From DRYS01 sp964491605 (GTDB lineage Archaea > Thermoproteota > CALKCG01 > B24 > DRYS01), in contig CAZBGY010000010.1 in NCBI GenBank assembly GCA_964491605.1, positions 1-55,559 on the forward strand: a DNA stretch of 55,559 nucleotides, written 5' to 3'. Below the pieces are notes generated by a model. That model was given only the letters and a program-made list of their open reading frames with translations. It was not told the origin of the DNA and made no database searches. Below, piece after piece: positions 1 to 9,352 of this stretch; position 1 is the stretch's first letter, and each line of letters starts with the position of its first letter. Both the position numbers and the translations under genes were made by a program.

Positions 1-1550
1 TTGCTAAACCATTCAACCCAGTGTAGACGTACGGTATGCACGAATACTATCAGTCCTTCTATGAACATTACTAGGAATGTACCTAGAGCTATCACCACTA
101 CCTGGACTGGTAGAGGCATACCGTAGGATAGCTGTATGAACATACTGCTCATCATACCATGGGATAGGAGTAGAGCCATTACACGCCCGTAGGATACGGT
201 ATTACCTATAGTCGATATGATAGCTTCGAATGTGAATGATGCTGCCTCCATGAAACCTTCTAGTAATCCCTTCCCCATTATCATCAGTATTAACGGCAGT
301 ATCACGGCTACGATCACAGTGATCAGATGCTGAGAGAAAAGGTTCACTATATTGAATATATCGTATTTCAGCGTGAACACCATGTAGATTAATCCTATGT
401 ATAGCCAGAGCCAGGGTATAGGTTCTGTCAATGCTTCGAGATACTCTCTATTAAGCAGCTTAACGACTAGGTTTATCGTAAGCCCGAGTACTATATGGAT
501 AACCCCTACGAATAACGCGAATTTGAACATAGGCATAAGATTACCATGCTCTAGCATCATTACCGGGTTATAGCCGCCTATAGGTATCCATGTATTCCCT
601 ACCTTGATGTTAAACCCTATCGGGTGGATTACATCGTGGAAGCCGAATATATCACCGTATAAGAGGCCACCTATGATGGATGATAATCCTAAAGCTATGA
701 AGAATACCCCATTATCTACGAAGTATCCGATTATCTCCCCATACCTGCCACCCCTCCCTCTAGCCCATATACATGCTAAACCGAGTATTAGGAGTAGAAG
801 ACCATGCCCGATATCTGCGAACATCAAGCCGAATATCATCGGGAATGTTATCGAAAAGAATAGCGCAGGGTTGAACTCATGGTATGAGGGTAGGCCATAT
901 GCTACGGCTAGACGTTCGAATACTTTAAGCGGTTTAGGTGTCTCGATTACCGTAGGCGGATGATCCTCTTCCCCAGGATCCTCTGCTTCTACGATAGCGT
1001 AACCTTCAGATACCCTTCTTATGTCTTCGCATACCTTCTCGGCATACTCTGCCGGAACCCATCCTTCGAATACTATACAATCGCATACCTCAAACGTCGA
1101 GGACATGAATTCTAGCGAAAACTTATAGCTTTCCATCAGATCCCTGATTTTATATAGACTATTCTTAGCCGTATCGATGTATCCTCCAGCTATACTTCGC
1201 TTGCAATCCTCTAATAGATTTTTAACCTCGCGGAGACCCTCCTCGTCTCCGACATCCTCTACCAATCCTATGATCTCATCTATGAATTTAAAGCCGGATG
1301 GGTCACCGATAGATTTCACCTCGCTAATCTCGATCGCAAATTTATCTATACTACCTAGTATCCCATCCACTCTAGATAGATATTTAGATACATCCATCCT
1401 CCTCACAAGACCTTTTCTAATCCAATCTTCAGCTTCACTAGAGAGGAATGGATGGAAAACACCGCTTTCCGCTATGATACCTACCACCTTATGGAAGTAC
1501 GGTCGGTAGGTTATAGCCCTAATCTTTTTCATCTTTAAAGGTTTAAGCAT
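1..1550 (-). CDS. atpI: A-type ATP synthase subunit I (a subunit), 3' end outside window
   Basis: This is the membrane stator subunit of the archaeal ATP synthase, which forms the ion path against the c-ring. About 516 codons are visible and the reading frame runs off the window edge. The N-terminal cytosolic part is about 210 residues and ends in the conserved stretch YGLPSYHEFNPALFF. Several membrane segments follow, including GLMFADIGHGLLLL and then NTVSYGRVMALLLSHG, which carries the conserved Arg of the ion channel. The start chosen is the ATG at 1550, giving MLKPLKMKKIR; a GGAGGG lies immediately upstream, so the internal ATG at 1532 is possible. It follows the HTH-membrane gene on the same strand. 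It is the intact member of a pair with the shortened copy at 2901-4159. Confidence 0.93.
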   Translation of the reverse strand, partial: MLKPLKMKKIRAITYRPYFHKVVGIIAESGVFHPFLSSEAEDWIRKGLVRRMDVSKYLSRVDGILGSIDKFAIEISEVKSIGDPSGFKFIDEIIGLVEDVGDEEGLREVKNLLEDCKRSIAGGYIDTAKNSLYKIRDLMESYKFSLEFMSSTFEVCDCIVFEGWVPAEYAEKVCEDIRRVSEGYAIVEAEDPGEEDHPPTVIETPKPLKVFERLAVAYGLPSYHEFNPALFFSITFPMIFGLMFADIGHGLLLLILGLACIWARGRGGRYGEIIGYFVDNGVFFIALGLSSIIGGLLYGDIFGFHDVIHPIGFNIKVGNTWIPIGGYNPVMMLEHGNLMPMFKFALFVGVIHIVLGLTINLVVKLLNREYLEALTEPIPWLWLYIGLIYMVFTLKYDIFNIVNLFSQHLITVIVAVILPLILMIMGKGLLEGFMEAASFTFEAIISTIGNTVSYGRVMALLLSHGMMSSMFIQLSYGMPLPVQVVVIALGTFLVMFIEGLIVFVHTVRLHWVEWFS

Positions 1551-1639
1551 CCCTCCAACCCATCCATTAACCCTGTTTTTCAGGCTATATGTTCAGCCGA
1601 GACTATTATAAGATTAGCGTATAGATTAAACGTAGCACT

Positions 1640-2053
1640 TCAACCTTTTAATCCTAAGATCAGGATTAAGGATAGACCTACCGTTAGAGGCAGGAATAAA
1701 CCTAGACCAGCATAAAATACTCCATACCAGCTTCCGACGGTATATCCGATTATAGAAAATGTAAGCATAGCTAACACTATGATCGTACTCTTAAGAAGCA
1801 TCCTCTTGAATGCGGTAGCAGAACTTCTATCCCTAGGTTTCACATAGCTTTCAACCTTGATCTGCTTAGGTTTAGAGTATAGTTTAGCCTTCATCTTTAA
1901 AGCTTTTGAGAGTATATGGAATGGGATGGGCCGTTCACCTTTAAGCCATGCATCTACATCTTCACGTGAAACATTCATCTCAGATAGGAAACGCTCCATA
2001 CCTAAAGCTTCTATGAGGGATGATATAATCTCTCTAGCCTTCCCGCTAGACAT
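1640..2053 (-). CDS. Small HTH-like N-terminus plus two membrane helices, function unknown
   Basis: The protein has 137 residues. Residues 1-55 look like a short helical, possibly helix-turn-helix domain (EALGMERFLSEMNVSREDVDAWLKG, resembling XRE-type phage-repressor helices). A basic linker follows, then two hydrophobic helices at about residues 90-135. I do not recognise a named family. The ATG at 2053 is preceded by a GGGGTGAT ribosome binding site. The gene ends 89 bases before atpI, in the same direction, so the two could be cotranscribed. A membrane-tethered DNA-binding protein or an assembly accessory factor for the ATP synthase are both possible, but nothing in the sequence decides between them. 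Confidence 0.7.
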   Translation of the reverse strand: MSSGKAREIISSLIEALGMERFLSEMNVSREDVDAWLKGERPIPFHILSKALKMKAKLYSKPKQIKVESYVKPRDRSSATAFKRMLLKSTIIVLAMLTFSIIGYTVGSWYGVFYAGLGLFLPLTVGLSLILILGLKG

Positions 2054-2230
2054 ATCTACATCACCCCTTAGAATCGTATGCTAAGCCTTTAAACGTTATG
2101 CCGAAGTAAACCTATACCAAGCTATGTACCCCCTTTATAAGTTATGCTTAAATGGCTAACTAGAAGTATATAACTCCCTAGAATGATGAATGATATAACA
2201 TGATATATACTACATCAGCATCGGGGTTCG
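2054..2230. promoter_or_regulatory. Divergent intergenic region, AT-rich promoters
   Basis: These 177 bases separate the HTH-membrane gene (minus) from the HAD gene (plus). TATA-like stretches include CCTTTATAAGTTATG near 2135 and AAGTATATAACTCCC near 2165. Transcription in both directions presumably starts here. I see no further gene in it. Confidence 0.45.
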
Positions 2231-2914
2231 ATGAAAACAATGTTCAACGGTATAGTATTCGATCTGGAGAAGACTATCACGGATTTCTATCGACTAGTGG
2301 ATTGGAGGAAAGCTAGGATCGATATCATGAAGATATTCGAAGATAGAAATGTGCAAATCGATGAAAGGATGTTAGCTAGTAGGGAGGAGTTTCTTTCAAA
2401 CTTCGATAAGCTTGTAATGGGGTTGCCGTTCCATGAAGCCGCCGGGTTATGGGAGGATTCTTCAGCTAAACTCGAAGAATACGAGCTATCAGCTATTCAA
2501 TACTCTAAGCTTAGACCGTATGCATGGGATGTATTGAGATGGGTTAGATGGAGGAATTTCAAGGTGGGAGGGATAGCTCTATCCACTAGGAGAGTTGCTT
2601 TAGAGCTTATATCTAAATTCAATCTACAGACCTATATCGATGTAGTCGTCGGAAGGAGTATGAGATATAGGGTTAAACCCTATTCAGATCAGATACTCCA
2701 CTGTATATCAGAGATGAAAGGAAGGAGTAACGAGATGATCTTCATCGGATCAGATGAAAATGATCTAAAAGCCTCTAAGACGATAGGATTATATACCATA
2801 ATAATTTTAACAGATAGCATAGTTAAGAAGCATGTATTTAAAACCGCAGATTGTATAGTAGAAAACTTATATCAGTTATTAAAATTTCTAGAGAAGACAT
2901 TTAGCTCCTCATAG
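2231..2914 (+). CDS. HAD-superfamily hydrolase
   Basis: This 227-residue protein is a haloacid dehalogenase-fold hydrolase, most likely a small-molecule phosphatase. Motif I is FDLEKT at about residues 11-16; the family normally has DxD, so the second acidic residue is Glu. Motif II is ALSTRR near residue 118, the motif III Lys is in VKPYSD near 153, and motif IV is IGSDENDLKA near 178. The alpha-helical cap lies between motifs I and II. The start is the ATG at 2231; a second ATG at 2240 is possible. It lies on the plus strand between minus-strand ATP synthase genes. Its 3' end overlaps the end of the short atpI copy by 14 bases. The substrate is unknown. Confidence 0.8.
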   Translation: MKTMFNGIVFDLEKTITDFYRLVDWRKARIDIMKIFEDRNVQIDERMLASREEFLSNFDKLVMGLPFHEAAGLWEDSSAKLEEYELSAIQYSKLRPYAWDVLRWVRWRNFKVGGIALSTRRVALELISKFNLQTYIDVVVGRSMRYRVKPYSDQILHCISEMKGRSNEMIFIGSDENDLKASKTIGLYTIIILTDSIVKKHVFKTADCIVENLYQLLKFLEKTFSSS

Positions 2915-4159
2915 AAATCTCAATAGCTTCAACAGGCGTTGCTCTCACTTCTGAGATTTTCAAAGGCCTGAACGGTGTACCTTCGCCTCTGTAGAATTTA
3001 GAAAACCATTCAACCCATATAAGTCGTGTCGTATGTATGAATATCATAAGACCTTCAAGCATTACTACAAAAATTGCGCCAACTAAAGCTGCTGCTAAAC
3101 CTCCACCTCCAAATTCTAAAATCATATGCGTCAGTATACTATGGGATAATGATAAAGCCATTATCCTTAGATATGATACAGTATTGCTTACTGTAGATAT
3201 CATAGCTTCAAAAACTGAATTAATCCTTCTAGTCTTTCTATATATAATTTACCTAACAACATTATACACATAGGTAGTATTACTAGCATATATAATGTAG
3301 GACTACCTAACCATGCAGCGAAATCTAGTTTAAAACAAAATACATTATATATGATCCCTATATACATACATATCCATGGTATAGGTTCTATTACAGCTTT
3401 AATATACTCCTTATTCAATATCTTATTAGCTAAATTTAATATTATACCAGATGATACATGTACAGCACCTATGAGTATGGATAGCTTAAGCATCGCTATC
3501 GGATTATCTAGAGGTCTAAATGGGAACGATATATTAAATGGATATGGTAGTATTAAGTTGAAATTAAATATATCGATCTTATATCCTAGAAACTCACCAA
3601 ATAGCAAACCACATAATATGCTTGACACTCCGCATATAATATATAAAGTGGATCCATTAATTAAATAACGAATCAGATCAGAATCAACATCAATCTTATC
3701 TTTAATAGAATATATGATTAAACCAGCTATGAGAAGAATTAAACCATGACCCATATCACCGAACATGAAACCGAATAACAACATAAACGAGAACATCACA
3801 AATAGTGTAGGATCAATCTCATTATATGATGGGAAACCGAAGGAATCCACTATCCTTCCGAAAGGTTCTAGGAATATACTGCGATTAATTAAGCTTGGAG
3901 GCTTATCATCGTGTTCAGGAGGGCTAAACTCCATCTTTACTCGATCACTGTATAAACTCTTTATCTTATACTCGAATTTATCCTTCATAGATCGAGGAAT
4001 CCATCCGATAATATACGGGTTTATATCGATAGATGTAGGTGTTTCGACGAACATTGATAGATGGAAGTTACCGAACTCCTCTAGGAAATGTAGTAAGTCT
4101 TCGATTATGCTAACATCCAATACATCTATACGAACCTTATATAATCTTGCAGGCCTCAT
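2901..4159 (-). pseudogene. atpI: Second atpI copy: shortened cytosolic domain and a frameshift
   Basis: This is a paralogue of ATP synthase subunit I. It starts MRPARLYKVRIDV at the ATG at 4159 (TTG at 4162 is possible). It keeps only about 110 cytosolic residues before FPSYNEIDPTLFV, then has the membrane segments (FGFMFGDMGHGLIL). The first frame stops at 3200 with LEGLIQFLKL. Homology resumes one frame over as SVFEAMISTVSNTVSYLRIMAL and ends at 2901, so a frameshift falls within about 3204-3230, next to a five-base homopolymer. The stop and the next ATG overlap as ATGA, so coupled translation of two pieces is conceivable. The conserved channel Arg is kept. The DNA is visibly more AT-rich than in its neighbours. 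Its position behind atpA-atpB suggests it once belonged to that operon. Confidence 0.75.
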
Positions 4160-4282
4160 CAATGGGTTTTGTAAAAAGAAGCTTGGTCATAAGGATAGTA
4201 GTGGTAAGATATGTACATTACGTAAACTGGAAATATTAATCCAACTACGGATGGAAGCCATAGCCTATCTGTAAGTAGATAC

Positions 4283-5686
4283 CTACGACGATCTATACTT
4301 GTACTTACCCTGCTGCTTCGCCCATTCTATCGTTTTAGGATCAGCTCTCTTAAGTTCTCTCTCAGGTAGGATCGATAGGACATCCCACATTAGATCTAGC
4401 GTCTCCTCTATGCTACGCTCCTCATAGACTCCTTGATTTACGAACCTCTTCTCGAATTCATCCGCGAATTGTAGGTATAGCTTATCTCTAGCGGTAAGTC
4501 CGGCTTCACCTATAACCGCTATAAGCTCTCTCAACGATACTCCTTCGGCGTAAGCATAGTAGCAGCAATCTGCGACTTCCCTATGATCGAATCTAGTTCT
4601 ACCTTCACCTATACCCGTTCTCATAAGCCTAGATAGCGATGGAAGTATATCTATAGGCGGGTATATACCTTTATGATGCATAGCTCTGCTAAGTATTATC
4701 TGCCCTTCGGTAATGTATGCTGTTAGATCTGGAACCGGATGCGTTATATCATCGTGAGGCATGGTTAGTATCGGGAATACCGTATGGCTACCCCTCACTC
4801 CGCGTATACGCCCACACCTCTCATATATCGTTGCTAGATCTGTATACAGGTATCCAGGATAACCCCTTCTACCTGGAACCTCCCTTCTAGCGGCGCTCAC
4901 TTCCCTTAAAGCTTCAGCATAATTAGTCATATCGGTTAGTATCGTGAGTACATGATATCCCTCATGGAAGGCTAGGTACTCGGCGCAGGTGAGGGCTAGC
5001 CTAGGCGTTATCATACGTTCTATAGCTGGATCGTTCGCTAGGTTTACGAAGAGTACTATATGATCCAATACACCCCTAGATCTGAAATCTTCTATGAAGA
5101 ATCTCGCTTCCTCGGCTGTTATACCCATCGTCGCTAGGACTACTACAGCTTCCTCCTCCTTACCTAGTACTCTAGCTTGCCTAGCAATCTGAGCTGCAAG
5201 CATATTATGCGGTAGACCTGAACCTGAGAATATAGGTAGCTTCTGACCTCTAACCAGGGTGTATAACCCATCGATAGCTGATATACCTGTCTGGATGAAT
5301 TCTCTAGGATGCTCCCTAGATGACGGGTTTATAGGCATACCATGGATATCCCAGTAGTCTTCAGGTATTATCGGCGGGCCGCCATCTATAGGATCACCTC
5401 TACCGTTGAATATCCTACCGAGTAGATCGCCTGATACAGGCAGCTTTATAGTTTCCCCTGTAAACTTAACGGATGTTCTATCTAAGCTTAACCCTTCGGT
5501 TCCCTCGAATACCTGTATGACAGCGAATCTATCAGTCACCTCGAGTACCTGTCCACGCCTCTCCTCTCCGGTCGGGGTCTCTATACGTACCAGTTCGCCG
5601 TAGGCTATACCTCTGACAGCTTCTACGAAGAGTAGTGGACCTGAGATTCTAGATATACTCCTATACTTCTTGAGAGCTAAGCTCAT
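4283..5686 (-). CDS. atpB: A-type ATP synthase subunit B
   Basis: This is the non-catalytic nucleotide-binding subunit of the A1 head. At 467 residues its length is normal. It has the family N-terminal beta barrel (YRSISRISGPLLFVE), the region FSGSGLPHNMLAAQIARQA in place of a canonical P-loop, and the conserved ITEGQIILSRAMHHKGIYPPIDILPSLSR segment. The ATG at 5686 has a GAGGTG ribosome binding site. It lies 16 bases after atpA on the same strand, so the two form an operon. The region after it holds only the degenerate atpI copy. The C, D, E, F and K subunits are not in this window. Confidence 0.98.
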   Translation of the reverse strand: MSLALKKYRSISRISGPLLFVEAVRGIAYGELVRIETPTGEERRGQVLEVTDRFAVIQVFEGTEGLSLDRTSVKFTGETIKLPVSGDLLGRIFNGRGDPIDGGPPIIPEDYWDIHGMPINPSSREHPREFIQTGISAIDGLYTLVRGQKLPIFSGSGLPHNMLAAQIARQARVLGKEEEAVVVLATMGITAEEARFFIEDFRSRGVLDHIVLFVNLANDPAIERMITPRLALTCAEYLAFHEGYHVLTILTDMTNYAEALREVSAARREVPGRRGYPGYLYTDLATIYERCGRIRGVRGSHTVFPILTMPHDDITHPVPDLTAYITEGQIILSRAMHHKGIYPPIDILPSLSRLMRTGIGEGRTRFDHREVADCCYYAYAEGVSLRELIAVIGEAGLTARDKLYLQFADEFEKRFVNQGVYEERSIEETLDLMWDVLSILPERELKRADPKTIEWAKQQGKYKYRSS

Positions 5687-5702
5687 ACCGAAGACACCTC
5701 GA

Positions 5703-7475
5703 TCACCCCGACTGAACCTCCTTCATCAATTCTCTAAACTGCTTCTCCATATCTAAGCGAAGGTTTTCAGCGATCTCTCTAAGCTCCTCGAGTGGACGTA
5801 TCTTAAGTCTAGCTATCTCACCTCTTATAGGTAGATCCAGGATTCTATGTAAAGCTACACCCTTCTTCACGGATTCGTTGATAAACCTATAGAAGTCTAG
5901 TATTATTCTCAGGAGGAGCCTAGTTTTCTCCAGGTCAGAGTATGTATCTACCGGATGGTATGCATGCTGAGCTAGGAAATCCTCTCTTATCATCCTCGCA
6001 ACCTCTAGTATAGCTCTCTGCTCATCTGAAAGGGCGTCTGGACCTACGAGCTGGACTATCTCTTTAAGCTCCTCCTCCCTTTGCAGTATGTACATACACT
6101 CGCGGATCATATCGCTCCACTCAGGGTCGAGTTTACGTCTAAACCATGCATCAAGATCGTCACGGTAGAGTGAGTAGCTTCTAAGCCAGTTAACGGCTGG
6201 GAAGTGCCTCCTCCTAGCAAGCTCCTCGTCGAGAGCCCAGAATACCCTAACTATCCTTAAAGTATTAACCGTTACAGGCTCCGAGAAATCTCCACCTGGA
6301 GGCGATACAGCTCCTATAATCGAGATAGAACCGGTCCTCATAGGCCTACCTAATGCTTCAACCTTACCAGCTCTTTCATAGAACTCTGCAAGTCTACTAG
6401 CTAGGTAGGGTGGGTAACCCTCCTCCCCAGGTATCTCCCCGAGCCTACCGGATATCTCCCTTAAAGCTTCAGCCCATCTACTCGTGGAGTCGGCCATCAA
6501 AGCTACGTTGTAGCCCATATCCCTAAAATACTCCGCTATGGTGACACCCGTGTATATGCTAGCCTCCCTAGCTGCGATAGGCATATTCGATACGTTAGCT
6601 ATCAATACCGTCCTCTCCATAAGAGGCCTGCCAGTCCTAGGATCTGTAAGCTTCGGGAAATCTTCTAGGACCTCAGCCATCTCATTCCCCCTCTCCCCGC
6701 ATCCAACATATATCACTATATCCGCGCTAGCCCATTTAGCCAGCTGATGCTGCATTATAGTCTTACCAGTCCCGAAACCTCCAGGTATAGCGGCGGTACC
6801 TCCTAGGGCTAGCGGGAAGAGTGTATCGAGCACTCTCTGCCCCGTTATAAGCGGCTCTTCGACCGGAAGCTTTCTAACGTATGGTCTAGGCTTCCTCACA
6901 GGCCATCTCTGCATCATGCTTAAACCTACTTCTCCACGTTCAGTTTCTAGGTATACAACTGTATCTGTAACCCTATATTCTCCTTCTTCGACTCTTCTAA
7001 CGACACCCTTAATACCTATAGGAGCCATAACCTTATGCTCAACCATAGGTGTTTCCTGCACCACACCTATAATATCGCCTTCACCAACTACATCCCCAAC
7101 TCTAACTGTAGGCTTAAAGAACCACTTCCTACTTCTATCGAGAGATTCGACTACTACTCCTCTGCTTATGAAGTTACCTGCAAGGAGCTGAAGCCTGGTG
7201 AGCGGCCTTTGAACGCCGTCGAATATGTGGCCTACCAGCCCTGGACCAAGCTCAACTGAAAGCGGTTCACCTGTAGCTACAACAGGTTCCCCAGGCTTAA
7301 GACCTGAAGTTTCCTCATAAACCTGTATCGTGCAACGATCACCTTCAACCCTTATAACTTCTCCGATGAGCCCGAGCTCCCCAACCCTAACGACTTCATA
7401 CATCTTAACGCCTGAAACACCTTCAGCTTCAACTACAGGCCCCGCGATTCTAACTATCCTTCCACGCCTTTCCAT
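5703..7475 (-). CDS. atpA: A-type ATP synthase subunit A (catalytic)
   Basis: This is the catalytic subunit of the archaeal A1 head; it makes or hydrolyses ATP. It has the N-terminal barrel, the non-homologous insertion typical of A/V-type A subunits, the P-loop GGFGTGKT, and the catalytic-site stretch ADSTSRWAEALREISGRLGEIPGEEGYP. I take the ATG at 7475 (MERRGRIVRIAGPVV, 590 residues). The frame continues 4 codons upstream to a TTG at 7487, but family N-termini begin here. The gene is first in the atpA-atpB run. The 5' region is AT-rich (AAAGCTTAAAGAATAT near 7503-7518) and could serve as a promoter with a short leader. No intein is present. Confidence 0.98.
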   Translation of the reverse strand: MERRGRIVRIAGPVVEAEGVSGVKMYEVVRVGELGLIGEVIRVEGDRCTIQVYEETSGLKPGEPVVATGEPLSVELGPGLVGHIFDGVQRPLTRLQLLAGNFISRGVVVESLDRSRKWFFKPTVRVGDVVGEGDIIGVVQETPMVEHKVMAPIGIKGVVRRVEEGEYRVTDTVVYLETERGEVGLSMMQRWPVRKPRPYVRKLPVEEPLITGQRVLDTLFPLALGGTAAIPGGFGTGKTIMQHQLAKWASADIVIYVGCGERGNEMAEVLEDFPKLTDPRTGRPLMERTVLIANVSNMPIAAREASIYTGVTIAEYFRDMGYNVALMADSTSRWAEALREISGRLGEIPGEEGYPPYLASRLAEFYERAGKVEALGRPMRTGSISIIGAVSPPGGDFSEPVTVNTLRIVRVFWALDEELARRRHFPAVNWLRSYSLYRDDLDAWFRRKLDPEWSDMIRECMYILQREEELKEIVQLVGPDALSDEQRAILEVARMIREDFLAQHAYHPVDTYSDLEKTRLLLRIILDFYRFINESVKKGVALHRILDLPIRGEIARLKIRPLEELREIAENLRLDMEKQFRELMKEVQSG

Positions 7476-7624
7476 AACTAGATTCAACTATGTAAAGTAC
7501 GGCTGCATATTCTTTAAGCTTTACTACGTAGATACACGTAGCTAAACTATCAGGGTAATATCGCATGAATCCTATGATGATAGTGAGTCTATAGCTTCCG
7601 ATCTAGTTATACGGGATAGCGTAA

Positions 7625-7638
7625 AAGCTAATTAGCTT
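7625..7638. promoter_or_regulatory. 14-bp perfect palindrome upstream of zinc-finger gene
   Basis: AAGCTAATTAGCTT reads the same on both strands. It lies 34 bases upstream of the ATG at 7673, where a TATA element or an operator would be expected, in the 197-base divergent spacer between atpA and the zinc-finger gene. A binding site for a dimeric regulator is possible; no experiment or homologue supports it. Confidence 0.35.
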
Positions 7639-7672
7639 GACTATAGATGAATATCTATGTATAGTGTTTGCT

Positions 7673-7873
7673 ATGAGCAACGGTGAAGTATGCTATATAT
7701 GCGGTGAGAGAGGGGGCAATCTGAAGAAATGCCCCTACTGCAACCACTACTTCTGTGAACGACATTATGCAGAGCACTGTGTATGGGAGGAGAAACATAG
7801 AATCTTAACCGAATACTCGGATTCTGGAGCTATAAGCGTATGGAGGAAGAGGAGGAAGCCCGCTTCAACCTAG
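7673..7873 (+). CDS. Small AN1-like zinc-finger protein
   Basis: The protein has 66 residues. It starts MSNGEVCYICGERGG and has the order CYIC, CPYC, FCERHYAEHC. Cys and His pairs at about residues 8, 11, 20, 23, 28, 31 and 36 resemble the eukaryote-like AN1 zinc finger known in archaea. A basic tail, WRKRRKP, could bind nucleic acid. The frame is open 12 codons upstream to 7637, but the ATG at 7673 leaves the usual short N-terminus. The gene lies alone, divergent from atpA. It is convergent with nuoM, and the last 9 bases overlap. Its cellular role is unknown. Confidence 0.75.
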   Translation: MSNGEVCYICGERGGNLKKCPYCNHYFCERHYAEHCVWEEKHRILTEYSDSGAISVWRKRRKPAST

Positions 7874-9352
7874 ATTTAGGGATAGCATTACCGTCTGCGT
7901 CAACCTATCCAGTATAGGTGCAGGGAATACGCCTACTATGAACGTTAGAATCGCTAGAGCTATTATCGGTGTGAGTGCTAGCATAGATCCCTCCTTAACC
8001 TCCTCGAGATGTGTGGGTGTTTGACCGAAGAATACCCTTCTCACAGTCCAGAGTCCGTATCCTGCTGTAAGCATGGTGGCTAGTAATCCTAGTACAGCTA
8101 CCAACAGCTTCTCTATGCTTCCAGAAGCTAAGCTACTTCTTATAACCCCTCCGAATATCATCCACTCAGATACGAAGCCGCTAGTCGTAGGTAGCCCTAT
8201 CAATGTTAGAAAGCCTATGAGAGCTGATACTGCTGTTAGAGGCATCCTGGAAGCTAATCCGCCCATACGGCTTATACTCCTAAGCTCCGTCTGCATTATG
8301 AGGATGCCTGCCACCATGAAGAGGATGCCTTTACCCAAGCCGTGAGATAGATAGTGGAGGATGGATCCTGATACGCCTAGCATATTAACGGATGATATGC
8401 CGAATAGTAGGTAGCCCATCTGGCTTATACTGCTATAGGCTAGAAGCCTCTTCACATCATCCTGACTTAAAGCCATAAGCCCACCGTATACCATAGTTAG
8501 GAATGCCCATATAGCTATCGGGAGGCTGTATACCCTGAAGAATTGTGGGAAGAAGCCTAGAGCTATCCTGATCACACCGTATCCACCTATACCTATCATC
8601 GCAGGCGATAATAGTGCGCTTATAGGTGTAGGAGCCTCGGCATGCGCATGCGGAAGCCATACATGCAAACCTAGTACAGCCATCTTAACTAGGAATCCTA
8701 AAAGCATAGCTGTAGCGATACCTACTTCCAGCTGGAATGGTATCCTAGTATTCTGTAGTATAGTCTTGACTACCTCTATCGATGTAGCTCCGGTAACCCA
8801 GTAGACTGCTACTATAGATGCTAGTAGAGCCAAAGCTCCTATATGAGTCCATAGGAAGTACATGAAAGCTATCTTCTCCCTCTCCCCGTAACCCCATCTA
8901 GCTATCAGTAGGTAGCTTGGTATCAGCATAAGCTCGTAGAATATGTAGAATTCGACTAGATCTGTGGCGAGGATTGCGCCGAGCATACCAGCTGCGTAGA
9001 GTAGGTAGAGCGCATAGTAGCTTCCATATTCTTCAGGTTTATCTCCTATCCTATGCTCCATGTAAGGTATAGAGTATATGGCGATAACGGTAGATAGCAC
9101 GGCTACATTTAGAGCGAACGGGAGGCTCAACCCATCCAGTTTGAAGCCTATATCCCAGCCCATCCTCGGAACCCATGAATATACTTCAATATACTCCGAG
9201 CCTGCTACCATTAGCATCATAGTCGTCGAGTGGAGGAGGATAGCGAACGCTAACCAACCTACATGATGGGATAACTTCCTACCTGCTAGATAGACTATAG
9301 GTGCTAGGACTATGGGTGTGAGGACTGTTTGGATTAAGATTGGGAGACTCAT
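7865..9352 (-). CDS. nuoM: Complex I-like proton-pumping subunit M
   Basis: This 495-residue antiporter-like membrane subunit belongs to the NADH/F420H2/ferredoxin-quinone oxidoreductase family. It is almost entirely hydrophobic, with about 14 membrane helices. The conserved TM5 Glu is in FYIFYELMLIPSYLLI. The broken-helix Lys/His region is HVWLPHAHAEAPTPISALLSP, and VKRLLAYSSISQMGY is a typical NuoM/NuoN signature. It is last in the minus-strand J-J-K-N-L-M run and follows nuoL directly with no intergenic base. The N versus M label rests on overall resemblance and gene order; the family members are close paralogues. The electron donor cannot be told from this subunit. Confidence 0.9.
   Translation of the reverse strand: MSLPILIQTVLTPIVLAPIVYLAGRKLSHHVGWLAFAILLHSTTMMLMVAGSEYIEVYSWVPRMGWDIGFKLDGLSLPFALNVAVLSTVIAIYSIPYMEHRIGDKPEEYGSYYALYLLYAAGMLGAILATDLVEFYIFYELMLIPSYLLIARWGYGEREKIAFMYFLWTHIGALALLASIVAVYWVTGATSIEVVKTILQNTRIPFQLEVGIATAMLLGFLVKMAVLGLHVWLPHAHAEAPTPISALLSPAMIGIGGYGVIRIALGFFPQFFRVYSLPIAIWAFLTMVYGGLMALSQDDVKRLLAYSSISQMGYLLFGISSVNMLGVSGSILHYLSHGLGKGILFMVAGILIMQTELRSISRMGGLASRMPLTAVSALIGFLTLIGLPTTSGFVSEWMIFGGVIRSSLASGSIEKLLVAVLGLLATMLTAGYGLWTVRRVFFGQTPTHLEEVKEGSMLALTPIIALAILTFIVGVFPAPILDRLTQTVMLSLNLG

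Noticed and set aside
604..963. Plus-strand open frames opposite atpI
   Set aside because: They are shadows of the strong minus-strand subunit I coding frame and match nothing.
4160..4282. Possible missing N-terminus of the short atpI copy
   Set aside because: The spacer after atpB shows no continuing homology that I can read, and the copy has its own plausible start MRPARLYKVRI that aligns with the family start.
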